NCBI RefSeq assembly: GCF_950005125.1
Contig: NC_080087.1
Span: 61,640,399 to 61,704,398, forward strand
Origin: Chionomys nivalis
Taxonomy: Eukaryota > Chordata > Mammalia > Rodentia > Cricetidae
Length of the DNA: 64,000 nt
Reading direction: 5' to 3'
Shown: positions 34,513 through 47,260 of the stretch, piece by piece
Position numbering within the stretch: position 1 is the first letter of the stretch
How the letters are laid out: the number at the start of each line of letters is the position of its first letter
Program-made: the position numbers and the translations under genes
The notes under the pieces: model-generated
What the model was told of the DNA's origin: nothing
Database searches by the model: none
Seen by the model: the letters and a program-made list of their open reading frames with translations, nothing else

Positions 34513-35949
34513 CATAATTCTTCCTTCAGCAGTGTGTTCAAAATGAATACAAATGCTGCTATTGAATGATAGTGGTGGACATGTTTATGTGCTGACTATG
34601 GTGAAAATTGCACAAATACACGCATATGCTCAAACTCATTGATAATTTATGTTAAACTGTATGCAGAATTTGTCTATTTCTTATATCTTAACAAAAAGCT
34701 AAAAATACTAATCAAACTCTGAAGTTAGGCTTTATGTAACCAGGCTACTTTTTCAGCAATCATACTTTGAAACAAGTGCTTAAAAGTCCACTAATTACAT
34801 CTTATTTACTTTTGTACTTGGTGGTAGAATCAGAGAAAAGCAGATACTGTGGCAAATTTTCATCATAATGCTCTGGAAAAATGCAGGAAAAATTATTTGA
34901 TTAGGGTTTCTTCAGTGAGCTAAGGTTTGTTTTGTTGTTGTGACTTGGTAATTAAAAGATCAGTTTCACAAAGAATCTTAATAATTTTAAAGTCCCTGAT
35001 AACATTTTCCAAAAATGTCAGGTTGTATGTACTGTTAATATTGTATTCAGCTGCAAACATTGTTAAAATTCGAAGTACTGATTGGGTCAATTTTCACTCA
35101 AAAGCAGAGGTAAGGGGCTAAAGGTAGCCCAGCCTTTGCAAATGAAGCAAGGACAACAGTATGGTCAGATAGGCTTAGCAACCACATCATTCCTTAGTTG
35201 GGACTTATGTGGGAACATCTAAATTCAATTTGCCAGTTTCCCTTGCAGTTGGATACTTGCGGCTTACCTCTGGCCATGTGTCACTCACTTTAGGTATGGC
35301 CTGTGTAAGTCTCTTTCATGACTAGGAGAGAGGCAGATTCATAGTACTCTTGATGGCTCCATGCTACACTGGAGGGACCCTGGACCTCTAAATCCTTTCC
35401 CACAGTAGAGCTGCCCAAAGGAGGTATTAAACCAAGAATACCTTCAAATGGCTATTATGGTGGTGAGAGTAGAGTAAAGGGTGAAGTTTAACTAGTAATT
35501 GAAATGTCAAATATTTACTCCACCTGGTAGCCTCATCGTAACCAATGCAGTTGTTAAACTTTGCAATTATTTCAGTCCATACTTGAGTAAATGGTATCTC
35601 ATCCTTCCCTAGGCTTAAAAACAACATTAAAGAATATGTATGAAAAAATAATGATGAAGATGTTGGTTGTTCTTATGAAAAATAAGTGTTGCAGTGGTCA
35701 GTGAAAGTTTACTTTTGAATCATGCTTCTGTCCCAACTGTAATCTGCATTAAATTTTCATAAACTTTTATGTTAAAATCCTTACACTTATTTCCATATAA
35801 TAATGTCAAAGGCAAATTTAAGAGTTTTAATGTATTACTCTTCAGATTTTTTTTCATTGGCATGACGAGCTCTCAAAATGACTGAGAAGAAATATAAAAT
35901 TGATTAAATAAATTGCAACATTCTTTTAATATTAATAATAGAAAATAGA
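34513..35949. other. Single-copy DNA
   Basis: Nothing recognised beyond chance open frames. Confidence 0.4.
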
Positions 35950-36370
35950 AAATCATGAGTTCTTTTAAATTTACAGACAAGTGGATGAAAATAGACATTC
36001 TTATTCTGGGTGAGGTAACTCAGGCCTGGAAAGACAAATACCACAAGTTCTCATTCATTTGTGGTGCTAACTCTGAGTTTTTAGATTTCAGTATGCACCT
36101 GAAGTAACCACAGAAGCCAGAAAAGTAGAAAGGGACGATGGAGGAAGTAAGGAGAAGGAGCTGTAGAGAGAAGACTTTGAAGAAATGAAGAGGGAAACTG
36201 GAAAATTGGGGTGTGGGAGGGGAGCTTTAACTAGGGAAAACGGAGGGATTTATGCCAAGAAAGAAGAAGGGATGAGAAATAAATAATCCTTCAAATGTTA
36301 GGAAAAAAACCACAGTGAAACATGATTTTATAAGCTTAAGATACATATAATAATAGAACACTGTCTGTAA
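35950..36370 (+). mobile_element. Old L1 3' end
   Basis: 'gtggatgaaaatagacattc' and 'gaggtaactcaggcctggaa' match the ORF2 end. A purine-rich 3' UTR follows, with no intact frame. Confidence 0.6.
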
Positions 36371-38103
36371 AAATATGTGTATAGAAATAAAAGGAGAAAA
36401 GTCCTTGAGTTTAAAAAGAGTCAGGAGTCATGAGAGCATTAGGAGTTAGAAAAAGGGGTAAAATAATGCAAATAAAGTACTCATCTGTAAAATTCCCAAA
36501 AAGATTACAAGTAATTTTAAAACTCTGACCTTAAATTAAAAGTAAATATACATTAGGATAATCAATATATAAAACAACATTCTTTGTGACATGTACATGA
36601 AAAACCTCATCATATAAAAGAGACTAGGTAGTACAGACCTAATAATTATAAACTTTGCCTGTTTGAGTTTTAGTCTACATCCAGAAATAGGTGAGCGATC
36701 ATAACTGAGAGATCACTAATGATGCTAATATGGACATAATTTTGTTGTGTGATTGCTAAGGAATATTTCTTTGATGTCTCTGTTTTCACAGAGTTGATCT
36801 GAAACACTCAGGCATGAGTAAACAACATCCAGTATTTCCAGTTTACCTGAAGAGCAGTACACATCACAGACTTGTACAGAGGCACATGGTTCAAGTTAGA
36901 CACAAATACCGATATTCTGAAATGTTCAGTGAGATACTGCACATCTAATCCATGTTTGGGTGCCATAAGGTAGTCCTGTCTTCCCAAGGTACCATATACC
37001 CTGTATCTATATGCATTCAGCTTAAGGTATCTCATTGCAGTTACTGGTGATGTGTTTAAATAGGTTTAATTCGTCAGAAAAAAAAAAAAGAAGATGTAAA
37101 AATTTGGGAAGTATCAATCCTCTTTAGCGATCATCATAGTTGTGAACATAATCTGATGACTCTAATTCTGTCCACTAGGAATGACTTAAAAAATGTCGAC
37201 TATTGGGTCCCAAACTGTGCTCTCCAGATTAAAATGCTTTGAGGATTAACTAAAAATTCTAAAGCACAGACTACAAGCCAGAATGCTTAAAACACATCCT
37301 GGAACTGGGACAGCTTTTAGAATGTTTGAATCTATCAGGTGAATTAATTTGCAAGTAAATTCAGGGACCACTTATAGTTATTTAAGAATTTTGATGATAT
37401 AAATGGATTCTTAAACCAACTTCTCTATAGGAATTCTGTCCAAATCACATATATTGCAGATCATCATAGAAAGTAAATACTAATATGGTTCAAAGGTGAT
37501 AGGAGTTATAAGTATATAACAAACAGAACATAAATTTAAAGCTAATTATAATCTTAACAACTACACATAATTCTAGATTTGCCTCTTTTCGATATTTTCA
37601 GTCACACTAATTATAAGATTTTTTGAATAGGCATTCTTGTGTGTGCGTGTATGTGTTTAAAATGATCACACTTTCTATTCCATATCCCGTTTATTTAATA
37701 GCATATAATGAAAAAAATTATTTTTAAATTGAAATTACTCTTTACATTTTTTTCAGATGCTCTTCTGGACCATGACACCACCTCGTGGTTAATACCTCCC
37801 CCCATTTTTGTCCAGTCTTAAGGCTTTGGATTTAGATGAAAAAATGGCGAGTCTTATGATCTTAAATGAAGCTTGTGCATGTTTGTTTGCATAAGTAAAA
37901 ACTGAGTATTTCCCCAAGAGTAAATTTGAAATTTAACAAAAAATTCTGTTTTTAGTGGCATCATTACACCTGGAGATATGAAAATTCCTCTCACAAGGCT
38001 GCTTTCTCAGACCTGATTTCAGAAGGTCAGCGATTGGGCCTGAGAATCTGCTAATTCATCCTTTTTGTTTTTCTTGTCTCTGTCTCACCCATTATATTCA
38101 TGA
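36371..38103. other. Single-copy DNA
   Basis: Includes an A-run at 37079-37090. A good acceptor-like tract ends at 37756, but no donor or long frame follows. Confidence 0.4.
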
Positions 38104-38436
38104 GAAACTCACTGGCTACAAATGGAACTCACCTGCCACACGTGGATCTCACTGGCCATAAGTAGAACTCACTGGGACAAGTGGAGCTCACTGGGAAAAG
38201 TGGAACTCACTGGGACAAGGGGAACTCACTGGAAAACAAGTGAAACTCACTGGAACAAGTGGAGCTCACTGGCAAAAAGTGGAACTTACTAGTGACAAGT
38301 AGAACTCACTGGTGACAAGTGGAGCTCACTAGAAACAAGGGGAACTCACTGGTGAGCAAGTGGCACTCACTGGGACAATTGGAGCTCACTGGGACAAGTG
38401 AAGCTCACTGGCGAACAAGTAGAACTCACTGGCTAC
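38104..38436. repeat. Minisatellite, 17 units of 19-21 bp
   Basis: Sixteen complete units plus a 16-bp partial unit, based on 'ggaactcactgggacaagt'. Unit lengths sum exactly to 333 bp. Each unit keeps the core CTCACT (or a one-base change). Units with 'ggagctc' recur as numbers 5, 9, 12 and 15, suggesting a higher-order pattern. No unit length is a consistent multiple of three, so it is not a coding repeat. Confidence 0.95.
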
Positions 38437-38524
38437 TTCCTTAGTAAATTCCTATCTTTGATAAAAGACCTCCAACTAAAGTTTTAAAACATAATCTTTC
38501 CAAAACTCCCTTAGAATTTAAGTT

Positions 38525-38815
38525 ATAAAGCACAAAGAGGTGACTTTGTGGACAAAAGCATTTGCTGTACAATCCTGATAACTTGAGAGTTAGGGTTCCT
38601 GGAATCCAAATTAAAGCTAGCTGTCATCCACATGTCTGTTTCTCCAAAATTTCTCAGAGAATGGAAATCAGAAAGTGAAGAAACCCAAGCTCATAGACCA
38701 GCTAGACTGGAGGAGGCAGCTGTGATTAGCAAGAGACCTGACTTTAGAAAGAAGGTGGAAGATAGGGAAAAGAAGCTTAGGTTTTTTTCTGACCTCCATA
38801 TATTCACACACACAT
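38525..38815 (+). mobile_element. Composite tRNA-derived SINE (B3/B4-like)
   Basis: A tRNA-like start ('gaggtgactttgtggacaaa'), a decayed B1-like middle, and an end 'tctgacctccatatattcac' that leads into CA repeats. Part of the 107-codon frame at 38632-38955 lies here and is not a gene. Confidence 0.5.
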
Positions 38816-38948
38816 ACACATGTGTACACATCTCATCTCATATACACATCATACAGATTATACACACACTTTATACATACAGGCATCATACACATACATC
38901 ACATACACATATCACACATGCCATACACACACATATATGCTACACACA
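38806..38948. repeat. CA/CATA-rich tract
   Basis: Imperfect CA repeats with ATAC interruptions, the usual tail of the preceding SINE type. Confidence 0.85.
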
Positions 38949-40794
38949 AAAATAAACTAATTATAAAACAACATAAAAATGAAGAACAATAGATTGTTAA
39001 TATTAAGAAATGATAAGCTGTAATTGACAAGTGTGCAATGGAGAAACTGGGAAACTCAATTCCTTTTTATTTTGAAAAGAAGACAAAATCCTTACCTTCC
39101 AAATGCCAAAGGGACATATTTTTCATAATTCTGAGATCTTAAGGAGGACATTTTTGTAACAGATGCAGCAAAAATACCTGTGCAATGCTGTGTGTACCAG
39201 CCTGGGAGAAGCTGGTTCTTATAAGTTGAGGGATGCAGGATGTGTCATGTCTGCCTAGGATGCATTTTTTAAACCTTAGTATATTTTTTCCTTTCTTTTT
39301 TTCAAGTGATAATGCCTTCAGTAAAGATAATCTGTTCCTTTCATGTTTCCTCCTTGGGCAATGCATTTTGGAGATTAATATAATATGGATAATGTGCCTG
39401 CCTGTCCTGCCTGATACAAAATGCTGAGGATGTGATTTCAAACTTACAGAATCAAGAGAACTTTCTGTCTAGCAGTTTTGGAATGCTCAGTTGTTAGACA
39501 GATTTCTGTGTGTCTGGCCTTGGGATGGAGCCCACATTTTCAGCCAGTTGGTCATTGCTGAAGACTGAAATCACACATACGTTTACTTCCATCCAGAGTC
39601 TACCCTCAGTCAGTGGTTGTGGCTTCTGTGTCTCACTGTCATCCTGTATTACCATAAGTCATTAAAAGGTTTTACCTGTCATACTATCTATCCAAAGACA
39701 CTATTACTCTTTGGGCTAGAGATATTTTTTCCTATTCTAATTTATCTTTCAAAGCTAAATTTTTTTAAAAAGATATGGGAGGGAACATGTTTTAATAAAC
39801 AGCCCAGATTTCACTAATGAATTTAATTGCTGTTTATTGTGGCACACAAAAAAGCTAGTGTTTATTTAGAAAATACCTTTTTCAAGAGAACGGATGGGAA
39901 TTTAACTCGGGTCAATGGATTAAATTATTGTTTGCTTACTTTGCTCACTTGAAATGCATCATTACCATCTCTGAGCAAGTATAGATTAGTGGGTACATTT
40001 TCTTCTTTACCTAATTTTCAAAATCACCTTAAGTTATTGAACTACTGATATTTTTATCACAAACCATAGATCAAGTTAAGTGTTGGAGACAGAGAGCTGT
40101 AGTATTGTGTTTAAATCTATGTAAACTACAGTTATATAGCAGCATTGTAGGCTTTTACTTTACAGTAAACAGTCTCAAAATCATACAACCTTTTTAATAG
40201 AACAGCCTTGGTTTGAACTTAAAAATCCTCACAACAAAAGATAAAAAAGATTATTATGACCTGGAAGTTTGGACTTCTGCTGCCTTAATTACTAGATGCT
40301 GTAATTTGGGGATGTACAAGTAGAAACCCAAGACTAGAATTTCCCTCAGAAAAATCTGTCTTAAAAGCATCACCATAAAAAGAATTTCATTTAAAGAATT
40401 TTGTTACTGTGTGTATTTATTCAACATGAAGGAAAGCAATGTTAGAATAATTCCCTTTGGATTAAAAGGAATACCCAGGATCAGGAATCATATATCTGTC
40501 TCCTGAGGGATATCTATGTGGGGAAAAGTCTATGTGTTCCTGTTGGGACAGTCATTGTCAAGATACTTCAGATCATTGAAATAAGAGATGAATAGTAAAT
40601 AATTATTTATATAAAATGGCTTCTTAAGGGAGGCTCTAAGTTTTTTATTATTCATTTCATTTAATGGTAGCAAAGCAAAACAAAATGCAAGTAAACAGAT
40701 CAACAGAATTCATACCAAACTTTAATGGGTAGCGATGCTAGGCTTGCATTTCTGACAGGATGTGATAGGACATTAACACAAATTTTGACTCCTA
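38949..40794. other. Single-copy DNA
   Basis: A 100-codon minus-strand frame (39139-39441) overlaps a 64-codon plus-strand frame; neither has a recognisable domain or splice pattern. Confidence 0.4.
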
Positions 40795-41045
40795 AGTCCA
40801 AGGCACATTGACCCTTGGCTCAACTGCTTAATTGCTATGTTGCAACAGGCAACTTATTTAACCTCCCTCAGCCTCAATTTCCTCAGTGTCTGAACAGAAA
40901 TAATAATGAGGTTAATAAGACTTACTTCTTATTATCTCTAGGAATTATTTGGGAGTAATGTATATGTGTAATAAAAATAATTCAATCGGATTAAGTAAAG
41001 TGATCTATTTATTGCACTGTCCCTGGCAATTGGTAGAGTAAAAAT
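40795..41045 (+). mobile_element. MIR SINE
   Basis: The MIR core is readable: 'aacttatttaacctccctca' then 'gcctcaatttcctcagtgtc', followed by AT-rich sequence. This is an ancient mammal-wide SINE, so the surrounding DNA predates rodents. Confidence 0.75.
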
Positions 41046-41619
41046 CTTATCTGTTTTGTATGTGATAAACCAAACCTCTATTCACAAGGTTGCAAAGCCA
41101 TAAAGTTACCTGCCTTATTTCTATTTTAGTTTCATAATTTAGAATATGCAAGTTCAGTAGGATAGGCTCATAACAGAAATATGAGTGTTTGTGTTCCATA
41201 CAGAGGCATGTGGGAGATGCATTTCAAGATGTGTTGAATCAATAAATGATATAACCTATCACACTGAGTATCAGTCAACAAGAAAATTCAGGAAATTTTC
41301 CCATGTAAGTTTTCCATATTTATCAAATGACTGTATGAGACACTGAGAGAGCCCTAAATTCCAGATAAGTAATAATTATGTTACTATAAATGTACTCTAA
41401 TTATTGTAAGATATTGTCATATATTACAACATACTTAATTGCTTGAAATATTTCTATGAATTGAATCTGGCAGCCTTATCATAAATACAGAGAATATAAA
41501 CCCTTATTAAATAATTTTGACAACACAATATCTTCCAACACAGTTCTACCCACTCAGGCAGTTTTGGATTGTTTTGGAAGACAATCACAAAGCTTTTGCT
41601 CAAGTTCCTGGAAAGTGCC
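41046..41619. other. Single-copy AT-rich DNA
   Basis: No repeat or exon recognised. Confidence 0.4.
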
Positions 41620-41625
41620 TGATTA

Positions 41626-41992
41626 TGATGTAGGATTTCCCTCTGTATACTGTGAATATCATTGGTTAATAAAGGAACTGCTTTGGGGTTATAGCAGAGC
41701 TTTAGGGGAACAGAGCTAGGTGGGGAAAACTAAGCTGAATGCTGGGAGAAAGGAGGTAGAGTCAGAGAGAAGCCATGTAGCCCTGCCAGAGACAGACACT
41801 AGAACTTTAGCTGGAGAGCCACAGCCATATGGTATTACACATATTAGTAGAAATGGGTTAAATTAATATGTAAGAATTAGTCAATAAGAAGCTAGAGCTA
41901 ATGGATCAAGCAATGATTTAATGGATAACAGTTTCTGTGTGATAATTTTGGGGCTGAGCTGCCAGGAACTAACAAGCGGACTCCCTGCAACA
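41626..41992 (+). mobile_element. 5' LTR (type A) of a small provirus
   Basis: It starts TGATGTAGGATT and ends CTGCAACA, with AATAAA at about 41660. The preceding six bases, tgatta (41620-41625), are repeated directly after the 3' LTR. It is the same family as the LTRs at 2523, 12596 and 17894. Confidence 0.85.
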
Positions 41993-41995
41993 AAT

Positions 41996-42013
41996 TGGTA
42001 CCAACATGGCCTA
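41996..42013 (+). other. Primer-binding site
   Basis: It starts with TGG three bases after the LTR (tggtaccaacatggccta), where the tRNA primer of reverse transcription would pair. The tRNA is not identified. Confidence 0.6.
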
Positions 42014-43387
42014 CTAAATCCACTTAAAAACCTGAGAAAGCTTTAAAAAGAATTCTAGACACAAAAATACAGAGTTTAAAACAGCTTCTTGTTGTTTGCT
42101 GGCAGTATGAGAGGTTTTTTTAAGAGAGGTTTTACTGATTCAGCGGTAGCAGAACAAAAAAGCTGTGCCATTTTGAAATGTTGGCTTCTTGGCTGTACTG
42201 CCAGCATGACTTCTGGCTCTTTCAGAAGGGTGAGCATTTAAATGGTTTTTGTGAGCACAGTGCTAGAACTGCTTAATGGATCGACATAGACTACTGCATA
42301 CTTGGAGCTGGGACAATGTGCATAACTTACATAGGTGGTGAACAGACTTCTACCATGTTGGACTGTGTGGAGCAAGCAGGAAGTGCCATATATACCCAGT
42401 AATGCCACAGCTTAAGTTTTTAAGAAGTGCTTAGCATATTAAGATGCACTCCTGGAAAGTAAAAAATTATGGATATTCAATAAAGACCAATTCAGATGGA
42501 AAAGCCCTCTAAATGGATTACAGTTGTTCGATAAATGTACATAGGCTTTGGAGAGAAAAGAAAAAAGTACAGTTGTTAGAAAAATAATTAAATAGTTTAA
42601 AAAGGATAAACTCTTAAAAGAGACAGAGTACAGACAGCCATAGATTAAAGGAGTTAAAAAAATTAGCCACGTAAAGATGGGAAAATTACAGAGAATCTGG
42701 ATTATGTATACTATTGTGTTTTCTTCGATTTTTTTTTTTTTTGACTGTGTAGGAGCTAAGTATAGAGAGACATTTCATTGCATGGGCTGCTAATCTAAAC
42801 CAGCATGTGTATTGTCAAAGTATCTTGACTTAAGAATTTGGGTCTAAGGATATGTTGCTTTGGAAAAGAGGTTCTTCTTTTGTTTTTACAGAGGATGAGA
42901 ACCTATGGATTTCCTCCAGACTAATGTGGTTTGATACACCAAGACCCCCCCCCTCGAAAGGTTGCTGTGAATACTCCCAAAAATTACTTTGCCCAATAAA
43001 CAGCAGGGATCAGTTTGGAGAAAACTACACCTATATTGTTTATAGATGTTTCTTTATATTTAAAGGGGGATATGCTATAGAGATGGATACTTTACACTGG
43101 TATATATTGGTATTTATACAAATTTAATGTCAATTTTGTTGTACTGCATATATGTATATTTCTGCTCTTGATTATGATATTGTGATTATGTAGTTCCTGT
43201 TTCATGAAAGTATTTGCTAGACTTTTTTCAAGACACAGAAAAAAGTGACTGAAAATTGCTAATATAGGTAGAACTGTCTTTGAAATTTTCCTGCTTCATG
43301 GAAAAGTCTGCCAGAAACTATGGGACTGTAGGGTGAAGATCAATGCTCCAAAGGTACTAAAGAACTTTGGGTGACTGTCTAGGTAGC
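42014..43387 (+). mobile_element. Non-coding internal region of the provirus
   Basis: About 1.4 kb between the LTRs with no long open frame and no recognisable gag, protease, polymerase or envelope sequence. It is best read as a non-autonomous ERV whose mobilisation depended on proteins from other elements. The 91-codon frame at 42852-43127 has no domain. Confidence 0.7.
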
Positions 43388-43471
43388 AAGCAGTGATTTA
43401 ATTGATACAGTTTCTATGTGATTATTTAGGGGCTGAGCAGCCAGGGACTAACAAGTGGCCTCCCTGTGACA
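43388..43471 (+). mobile_element. 3' LTR, truncated at its 5' side
   Basis: The last ~84 bp matches the 3' end of the 5' LTR, ending GTGACA. It is followed by tgatta (43472-43477), the exact target duplication. The U3 part and polypurine tract have been deleted. Confidence 0.85.
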
Positions 43472-43544
43472 TGATTATTTTTCCACTTTTTTTCCAAACT
43501 AAAATGCTTTTATTAATTCATTTTATTTTTAGAATGGGAGGAGA

Positions 43545-43548
<4 letters not shown>

Positions 43549-43582
<34 letters not shown>
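43549..43582. repeat. (TG)n microsatellite
   Basis: 17 uninterrupted TG units. Confidence 0.97.
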
Positions 43583-43584
<2 letters not shown>

Positions 43585-44042
43585 GTTTGTGCACATAAGT
43601 GTATTTGACCAGAGAAATCAGAGGTATAGGATTCCCCTGAAGCTGACAATAGAGATGAGTCACTAAGTGGATTCTGGGAAGTTATTACCAGTCCTACAAA
43701 GGAGCAGCAAATGCTCTTAAGTGATGAGCCATACCTCATCTCGACAATATTTTGTGCTTCAAATAGCTAATAGGAATCTATTCCTTCCCACTTCGCCTCT
43801 ACGCATTTTACCCCTCTACTTTCAGCTCCCCTTCTGTCATGCTGCCCCAGGATATATCTTACAGCCTTTTGAAGCAATCTTGATTTCTTTTGGAGTATTT
43901 AACACACATAACAATTATAAGTTAGTTAATGAAATTATTTGATCTATAGCAATCCCCCTGCTATATACGCTTCATGACTCTTTGAATGATAATCTGAACC
44001 ACAGTATTCTGCAAATAAGGTGACACTTTAAAATATGAAACT
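43583..44042. other. Single-copy DNA
   Basis: Nothing recognised. Confidence 0.4.
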
Positions 44043-44235
44043 GGGGCTGGAGAGAATGCTCAGTGATTGACAGTGTTCCCTGCTCTTTCAGAGGACCAGA
44101 GTCTGATTTCCAGCATCCACATCAGTTAGTTAGCAATCTCTGTAACTTCAGCTTCAGGGCATTGGAAACCATTTTCTGACCTTCCTGTACTCCTGCTCAC
44201 CTCTACACATACACACAAAAACACATACCAAAAAT
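44043..44235 (+). mobile_element. B2/B3 SINE
   Basis: tRNA-derived head 'ggggctggagagaatgctca', body 'cagaggaccagagtctgatt', and a CA-rich tail. Confidence 0.85.
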
Positions 44236-45295
44236 TGTAACATGATCTTTAAAATATGAAAATGTAAATTATAGCAAATGAAAGATGCTCAGATTTGGGT
44301 CTAAAAGTGTGATTACCACTGCCAGACATTTCTATATTCTAATTGAAGCCCTCTTGCATGATTCTGATTTTGTGTCTCTGGAATCCTGTTAACAGACACA
44401 CAAAAGCAAGAGCATAAGATTTCTGAGTAGAAACACTAAAGATTAACTACTTGTCACTGGAGGGTGGCTGCTTCTAAATAGAGTTAGTTGTCCATGAATA
44501 TCTTAGTCTGGTGAAATGTAAACCTACAGTTTCCAGACTTAAGAAACATTTCCCCTTGTCCTCTTAAATTGAAGGTAACATAACTTCACACAAGCATCAT
44601 TCTAAAGTGCATGAAATAGAATCTGCTTTATCAACTTCCTGAAAACAGTAAATGTTTATTGTAGCAAGAATGATTAACAATTATACTGAGTAGCAGATCT
44701 AGTAGCTGTTGAAATTTAAAGAGGAATCCTACCACATCTCCGGACAAAGTCTATATAAGAGTTGATGCTTCAGAGGGGATGAGATACAGAGATATGTTTT
44801 CAGGGCAGGCGCAGCAGGTGAGTTTATGCAGTGGCATCGACCTAAAAATTCCTGTCTTATGTCTGAACTTTCAAAATATGTGAAACTTTCCTCCTCAAAA
44901 TACAGTCAATTTCCATTACATGAGAGTTAGTTAAAAATAAAAAAATTACCCCCACTCTCAAACTATTCAATCCAAGGTTATCCTGAAGTTCTGGGTACTT
45001 ACAAGTTTAAAGACATTGTTGTACAAACAGAGTGATAGGCAGTCCAATGACATCAACATTACAGGATAACTTGTAAGTAATATAAATGCATGTCTCTACC
45101 CAAACCAATGGAATCAGAAACTCTGGGCCTAGCAATTCTTCTATTGCAATGTTGATATACCCTAAACTGAACCACTGCCAGAATGTAGGAATCACTTTAT
45201 TATCTCCTTGGTGAAAATATCAGGGCCGTGTTAAAGCCTGATGACTTTAAAATGAAGCCGAATTTGAGAATAAATCACAACAGACATTATTTTCA
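44236..45295. other. Single-copy DNA
   Basis: No gene or repeat recognised. Confidence 0.4.
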
Positions 45296-45502
45296 GCACA
45301 CACACACACACACAAACATGCAAGATCACACATAGACACAGATAAACACACACAGAGAGACTCAAACAAAAACACACACACAGACACATGCACAGACATA
45401 CACACACACACACAACAAACATACACCTATAGAGACAGAGAGACAGACACACAGAGAGACACTCACACAGACCAAACACACACACATACACACACACACA
45501 CT
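45296..45502. repeat. CA/ACAGA-rich low-complexity tract
   Basis: About 200 bp of degenerate CA and ACAGAGA units. A 143-codon cysteine/valine-rich minus-strand frame (45231-45662) is a by-product of the repeat. Confidence 0.9.
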
Positions 45503-47260
45503 CCATTTGCCTGAGGGAATATTTTGAATGACAACAGACAAAGCTAGTCATCCAGTATGGATCAAGCAGATGTAGTTTATCTTTTACAACAGTCCTGGTA
45601 CCATGTCGTTTTCTCAAAGGAGACACTAAAATATTAGATTTTTCTTCATGCTTAGTATTCACGTTGCATGATTAATTTCCTTTACGTTTCAGTGAGAAAT
45701 GTTGTCGTCCTTGTATTTCAGTTTTGTTTTGACCTGTAGTGTAATTGATTCCTTTAAAAAAGCTTTGCATTTTATACATGAGTCCTGCTGAGTTTAAAGA
45801 CAATGCTATGGGTCCACAATTGCAGAGGTAATTTTCACCTTGCAGCTAGATTTACTCATGTTTTAAAGGGCTACAAACAGACAAACAACAACAACAGAAA
45901 CCCTTTCTTCTTTTAAAAGTGAATAACCTTCTGATGGCAGACATATGTGATCAGTCAGCTCTGTGATACTCATCTCTTTGATATCAGCACTTAAAAATAG
46001 AATCCCAAAGTCATGCAGATTTCTTTGATAAAAGTACAAGGCCGGGGACTAGAAGGGAAGGGATCCTCTACAGCCAGCATTCTTGTCTTATGTTACTCCT
46101 ACTTTCCAACTTTAGAAAATAAGAAATAGTAGCTAGCCATGCTCATTTCCTGATGATAGAGGGAGCAAGACCAGGCTGATGAATGCTATGGCAGACTTCC
46201 TAAGAGGTAGCTGTTGCAAGGCTCTGATGAAGGAACAGTCTTTTCTTCCATCTCCCAGCACTTTCTTTACTTAGGTTCATGGCACGTGTGATAGATTGCA
46301 GGAGTGTAAAGTGCTGTTTGGAACTCTGCTTGTCAGAGAGCAATGTCATGTCACCAGTATGAATCCTGGTGAGAGGAATTGACTGCCTGGAAAGAGCTCA
46401 CATTTCATTTTGGATTACTGCTTATGTTTGTTGAAGGCTATTGCCACCACAATGGTTAACATCTCATTGAGTTCATGTAGTTCAGATGAAAGGAACCTGG
46501 TACCATCCTGTATTTAGTGAGGATGTCTATTTTTAAAGGAAGAGATTTCCCACCACAAACTAGGCGTGTTTAAAAGCTAGATAATGAAGCAGAAGCCACA
46601 AGAAAATCTCAGAAAATATGAATTCAATTTAAATCTATTAAGTTTTATTAGACAGTCACTATATAAAAATAGTACAGTGAGTTTTATTCAGTTTTCTGCT
46701 TTCAATGTCAGAGGCAAAGTTAGAAGGGAATTTGGTCTAGCGACCAAACCAGCAATTATTGGAATAAAACAGGAATTTTCCCACAGTTCAACCAACAAAG
46801 TTTCAAGTTAAGAATTTAAATTCTTGCCATTACGGAAGCTGGAACAATTTCTTTTAAGGTAGTCTTTTAAGTTTGTGTTTATTTTTATTTGAGCAGATAA
46901 TCCTCTCATAACCTTTACGGGTCATTATTAATTCATATTATGGGTAACACTTCATTGCTTTATTTTGTCAAAGGTTTTCCTCACTCTTCTTGTTGGCTTA
47001 TTTTGCATATGTGGATTTAGTTCCACATAAATAAACATAACTTATTTTCACAAAAGAAAAAGAAAGGACAAAAAATGTTATCGTGTTCCTTAGTGTTTCG
47101 TTAAAATCACATTGTCTTGTATTAACTTGGCTTATTTTATGGTTCTGAATAAATCACAAAATTAAATATATATATATATATATTGTTTTATTTGTATGGG
47201 TGTGGGTTTTTTTTAATGTGTCATAATTATACATTTAATTTTGTCAACTCTTGCCTTCAG
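45503..47260. other. Single-copy DNA upstream of the candidate exon
   Basis: No repeat is recognised, apart from a short (TA)n at 47165-47181. A 75-codon frame (46584-46811) lacks splice context. Confidence 0.4.

Noticed and set aside
37757..37821. Possible terminal exon after a strong acceptor-like tract (tttttttcag)
   Set aside because: Only 21 open codons, no polyadenylation context noticed, no protein recognised; the acceptor alone is weak evidence.
38106..38436. CRISPR-like array of short direct repeats
   Set aside because: The repeats are directly adjacent with no unique spacers, and the genome is mammalian; it is a minisatellite.
39139..39441. 100-codon minus-strand frame
   Set aside because: Not bounded by splice sites, no domain, and another frame is open on the opposite strand.
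42852..43127. Retroviral coding remnant inside the small provirus
   Set aside because: The 91-codon frame has no recognisable retroviral motif; I could not support a gag or pol assignment.
45231..45662. 143-codon cysteine/valine-rich minus-strand frame
   Set aside because: By-product of the CA/ACAGA-rich tract.
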